DNA of 50,410 nt, taken from NCBI GenBank assembly GCA_902778115.1, contig CACYWG010000014.1, positions 1 to 50,410 of the forward strand. Reading direction: 5' to 3'. This document shows positions 47,591 through 50,410 of this stretch, one piece after another (the first letter of the stretch is position 1; the number at the start of each line of letters is the position of its first letter). Source of the DNA: Oscillospiraceae bacterium (lineage in GTDB: Bacteria > Bacillota > Clostridia > Oscillospirales > Oscillospiraceae). The position numbers and the translations under genes were made by a program. The notes under the pieces are model-generated. The model was not told where the DNA came from. It saw only the letters and a list, made by a program, of their open reading frames with translations, and did no database searches.

Positions 47591-48061
47591 GTGCCCAGAA
47601 GAGGTAATGTTCCCAAAAGAGAAATCTTGCCTGATCCTGTTTATAACAGCGTTCTGGTGACCAAGCTCATCAACGGTGTTATGCTCGACGGCAAGAAGGG
47701 TGTTGCTCAGAAGGTCGTCTATGATGCCTTTGACATCATCAAAGACAAGACCGGTAAGGAACCCCTTGATGCGTTCACCGAAGCGATGAACAACATCATG
47801 CCCGCCCTGGAGGTCAAGGCCCGCCGTGTCGGCGGCGCGACCTATCAGGTCCCCATCGAAGTTCGCCCCGCCCGTCGTCAGACCCTGGCGCTCCGCTGGC
47901 TGGTGGACTATTCCCGCAAGCGCGGCGAGAAGACGATGAAAGAGCGTCTCGCCGGTGAGATCATGGATGCCTGCAACAACCTCGGCGCATCCGTCAAGAA
48001 ACGCGAGGATATGCACAAGAATGCCGAAGCCAACAAGGCCTTCGCGCATTTCCGCTGGTAA
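47591..48061 (+). CDS. rpsG: 30S ribosomal protein S7
   Basis: A 156-residue primary 16S rRNA-binding protein. Typical: [20 protein letters not shown] at the start, [40 protein letters not shown] and [14 protein letters not shown] at the end. The start is GTG 47591 behind AAGGAGGG; ATG 47573 in the same frame would place the SD inside the gene. The 174-base gap after rpsL is longer than usual and has small hairpins (GCGATCCGATCGCC region) that could be a translational control site. Confidence 0.97.
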   Translation: MPRRGNVPKREILPDPVYNSVLVTKLINGVMLDGKKGVAQKVVYDAFDIIKDKTGKEPLDAFTEAMNNIMPALEVKARRVGGATYQVPIEVRPARRQTLALRWLVDYSRKRGEKTMKERLAGEIMDACNNLGASVKKREDMHKNAEANKAFAHFRW

Positions 48062-48082
48062 TCCTCACAGGAGAATCAATCC

Positions 48083-50173
48083 ATGCCCAGAAAAGTTTCG
48101 CTTGAAAGAACCAGAAATATCGGTATCATGGCTCACATCGACGCCGGAAAGACGACCACGACAGAACGTATTCTGTACTACACGGGCGTCAACTACAAGA
48201 TCGGTGAGACTCATGAGGGCACGGCCACCATGGACTGGATGGAGCAGGAGCAGGAGCGAGGCATCACCATCACCTCCGCTGCCACCACCTGCTACTGGCG
48301 GGATACCCGCATCAACATCATCGACACCCCGGGCCATGTGGACTTCACCGTTGAGGTCGAGCGCTCGCTGCGAGTGCTGGACGGCAGCGTAACGGTCCTG
48401 TGCGCCAAGGGCGGCGTCGAGCCCCAGTCCGAGACCGTGTGGAGACAGGCGGACCACTACCACGTCCCCCGCATGATCTACGTCAACAAGATGGACATCA
48501 TGGGAGCGGACTTCTACCGTGTGCTGAACATGGTGCACGACAGGCTCAAGTGCAACGCCGTCCCGATTCAACTGCCGATCGGCTCAGAAGAAACCTTCCG
48601 CGGCATCGTTGATCTGGTGGAGATGAACGCCCGCATTTATTACGATGATCTTGGGAAAGATATGCGTACCGAGGAGATCCCCGAGGAACTGCGCGATCTG
48701 GCTCAGGAGTATCGGGATAAACTGCTGGAGGCGGTATCCGATTTCGACGACGAGATCATGGAACTGTATCTCGAAGGCGAAGAGGTGCCCGCCGACAAGA
48801 TCCGGGCTGCCATCCGGAAGGCTACGGTCGCGGTCAAAATGGTACCGGTGACCTGCGGCACTTCCTATAAAAACAAAGGCGTGCAGAAGCTCCTCGACGC
48901 GATCGTGGACTACATGCCCTCCCCGCTGGACGTTCCTCCGGTGGAAGGCACCCACCCCAAAACCGGCGAAGAGGAGACCCGCCCTGCAGACGACAGCGCG
49001 CCCTTCTCCGCGCTGGCCTTCAAGATCATGTCGGACCCCTATGTGGGGCGCCTGAGCTTCTTCCGTGTCTATTCCGGCACGCTGGAGACCGGCAAGACCG
49101 TCCTGAACTCGACCAAGGGCCAGAGGGAGAGAATGGGCCGCATCCTGCAGATGCACGCCAATCACAGAGAAGACCTGGAGCAGGTCTGGTCCGGCGATAT
49201 CGCCGCGGCCGTCGGCCTGAAGAACACCACCACCGGCGACACCCTCTGTGATGAAAAATACCCCATCATCCTGGAATCCATGGAATTCCCGGATCCGGTC
49301 ATTCGCGTGGCGATCGAGCCCAAGACGAAGGCCGGTCAGGAGAAGATGGCAATCGCCCTGCAGAAGCTGGCAGATGAAGACCCGACCTTCAAGACCTACA
49401 CGGACGAGGAGACCGGTCAGACCATCATCGCCGGCATGGGCGAGCTCCATCTCGAGATCATCGTGGACCGCCTGCTGCGCGAGTTCCGGGTCGAGGCCAA
49501 CGTCGGCAAGCCGCAGGTTTCCTACAAGGAGACGGTGCGGCGCGCTGCAACGGTCGACACCCGCTACGTCCGCCAGACCGGCGGCAAGGGACAGTTTGCC
49601 CATGTCAAACTGATGATCGAGCCCAACGAGCCCGGCAAGGGCTATGAGTTCATCAACAAGGTGACGGGCGGAGCCATCCCCAAGGAATTCATCCCCTGCG
49701 TCGATCAGGGCATTCAGGGCGCCATGCTCTCGGGTGTTCTGGCCGGCTACCAGGTGGTGGACGTCAAAGCGACGCTGCTGGACGGCTCCTTCCACGAAGT
49801 TGACTCTTCGGAGCTGGCGTTCAAGATCTGCGGCAGCATGGCCTTCAAGGAGGCCTGCGCCAAGGCCGATCCTGTTCTGCTGGAGCCGATCATGAAGGTG
49901 GTCGTTACCGTGCCGGACGATTATATGGGTGACGTTATGGGCGATCTGAACGCCCGCCGAGGCCAGATCACCGGCTCGGACATCCGCAACGGAACCGCCG
50001 TCATCGAGAGCAGAGTGCCCCTTTCCACCATGTTCGGTTATGCAACCGACCTGCGCAGCAAGACCCAGGGCCGCGCCACCTACAGCATGGAGCCCAGCCA
50101 CTATGTCGAGCTGCCCAAGAGCCTGCAGGAGGCTCTCGTGAAGAGCCACACAGGCTATAGCATTTACGATTAA
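48083..50173 (+). CDS. fusA: Elongation factor G
   Basis: A 696-residue translocase GTPase. G-domain motifs: [40 protein letters not shown] (switch I), [16 protein letters not shown], and NKMD. Domains II-V follow in normal order, with [18 protein letters not shown] in domain III and the [23 protein letters not shown] stretch in domain IV. Full length for the family. SD ACAGGAG before ATG 48083, 21 bases after rpsG. Part of the rpsL-rpsG-fusA-tuf operon. Confidence 0.98.
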   Translation: MPRKVSLERTRNIGIMAHIDAGKTTTTERILYYTGVNYKIGETHEGTATMDWMEQEQERGITITSAATTCYWRDTRINIIDTPGHVDFTVEVERSLRVLDGSVTVLCAKGGVEPQSETVWRQADHYHVPRMIYVNKMDIMGADFYRVLNMVHDRLKCNAVPIQLPIGSEETFRGIVDLVEMNARIYYDDLGKDMRTEEIPEELRDLAQEYRDKLLEAVSDFDDEIMELYLEGEEVPADKIRAAIRKATVAVKMVPVTCGTSYKNKGVQKLLDAIVDYMPSPLDVPPVEGTHPKTGEEETRPADDSAPFSALAFKIMSDPYVGRLSFFRVYSGTLETGKTVLNSTKGQRERMGRILQMHANHREDLEQVWSGDIAAAVGLKNTTTGDTLCDEKYPIILESMEFPDPVIRVAIEPKTKAGQEKMAIALQKLADEDPTFKTYTDEETGQTIIAGMGELHLEIIVDRLLREFRVEANVGKPQVSYKETVRRAATVDTRYVRQTGGKGQFAHVKLMIEPNEPGKGYEFINKVTGGAIPKEFIPCVDQGIQGAMLSGVLAGYQVVDVKATLLDGSFHEVDSSELAFKICGSMAFKEACAKADPVLLEPIMKVVVTVPDDYMGDVMGDLNARRGQITGSDIRNGTAVIESRVPLSTMFGYATDLRSKTQGRATYSMEPSHYVELPKSLQEALVKSHTGYSIYD

Positions 50174-50202
50174 ACATTATTTTTACTAGGAGGAACTTAC
50201 TC

Positions 50203-50410
50203 ATGGCAAAACAGATGTACAACAGAACCAAGCCCCATGTCAACATCGGCACCATCGGCCACATTGACCACGGCAAGACCACTCTGACCGCTGCCATCAC
50301 CAAGTACCTGTCTCTGCAGGGCAAGGCTGAGTACACCGACTACTCTTCCATCGACAAGGCTCCGGAAGAGAGAGAGCGCGGCATCACCATCAACACCGCT
50401 CACGTTGAGT
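50203..50410 (+). CDS. tuf: Elongation factor Tu, N-terminal part
   Basis: The first 69 residues of EF-Tu, which delivers aminoacyl-tRNA to the ribosome; the gene is cut by the window edge. [20 protein letters not shown] and [20 protein letters not shown] form the P-loop region, and [20 protein letters not shown] is switch I. AGGAGGAA precedes ATG 50203. It lies 29 bases after fusA, the usual end of the str operon. Confidence 0.98.
   Translation, partial: MAKQMYNRTKPHVNIGTIGHIDHGKTTLTAAITKYLSLQGKAEYTDYSSIDKAPEERERGITINTAHVE

Overview
The window reads as chromosome of a high-GC, spore-forming member of the Clostridia, most likely a gut Oscillospiraceae or close relative. The evidence is the sporulation pair YabP/YabQ beside a DivIC-type septum protein, a BofC-like protein, a clostridial-type ribosomal protein S12 with an N-terminal insertion, lipoprotein-anchored glycan-degrading enzymes, and hairpin-rich intergenic repeats. 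This is inferred from gene content; no rRNA or tRNA gene was seen. Most of the window is GC-rich. One lipoprotein gene and its flanks (about 650-1560) are clearly AT-rich.

Layout. 1-442: 3' end of gap and its terminator. 443-1928: repeats and the AT-rich lipoprotein. 1929-3393: yabP-yabQ-divIC-S1 protein. 3491-6856: rpiB, a DUF4015 membrane protein, an RlmI-like methyltransferase and a YjbR protein. 6861-9116: an M50-like membrane protease on the minus strand, then a small metal-response module (HMA protein plus ArsR sensor) followed by palindromic repeats. 9128-13397 (minus): an ABC-F ATPase, a MITE-like element, and a pseudouridine synthase followed by three GNAT acetyltransferases. 13464-18248: YceD-rpmF, a DUF512 radical SAM protein, a Nudix hydrolase, der and a divergent plsY. 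18460-20133 (minus): tatD, a P-loop protein and a flavin-type oxidase. 20219-25636: CstA, a tRNA-editing deacylase, a minus-strand lipoprotein, a MATE pump and a PfkB kinase.

25702-35918 is a carbohydrate locus. It holds a secreted GH13 alpha-amylase lipoprotein (minus), a divergent operon of two unknown membrane proteins plus a GH53 galactanase lipoprotein, and a complete MalEFGK-type importer. The binding protein of that importer carries a C-terminal SusE/SusF-like domain. The two lipoprotein enzymes would cut starch and galactan outside the cell and the importer would take up oligosaccharides. No dedicated regulator is visible. 35999-37716 (minus) is a two-subunit aconitase X; next to it is a structured RNA that looks like 6S RNA (37855-38125).

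38140-46808: DUF1292, a BofC-like protein, penicillin-binding protein 1A, a seven-SH3 NlpC/P60 hydrolase with a 282-bp internal repeat, a radical SAM SPL-like protein, a hotdog thioesterase, an Smr protein and a TraX-family protein. 46845 to the end is the str operon (rpsL, rpsG, fusA, tuf), with a terminator-like hairpin in the rpsL leader.

The points most worth following are the probable leaderless start at 27398, the MalE fusion, the metal module with two sensor sites but no transporter, the divergent PlsY, the overlapping divergent promoters at 13464-13470, and three kinds of structured intergenic repeat.
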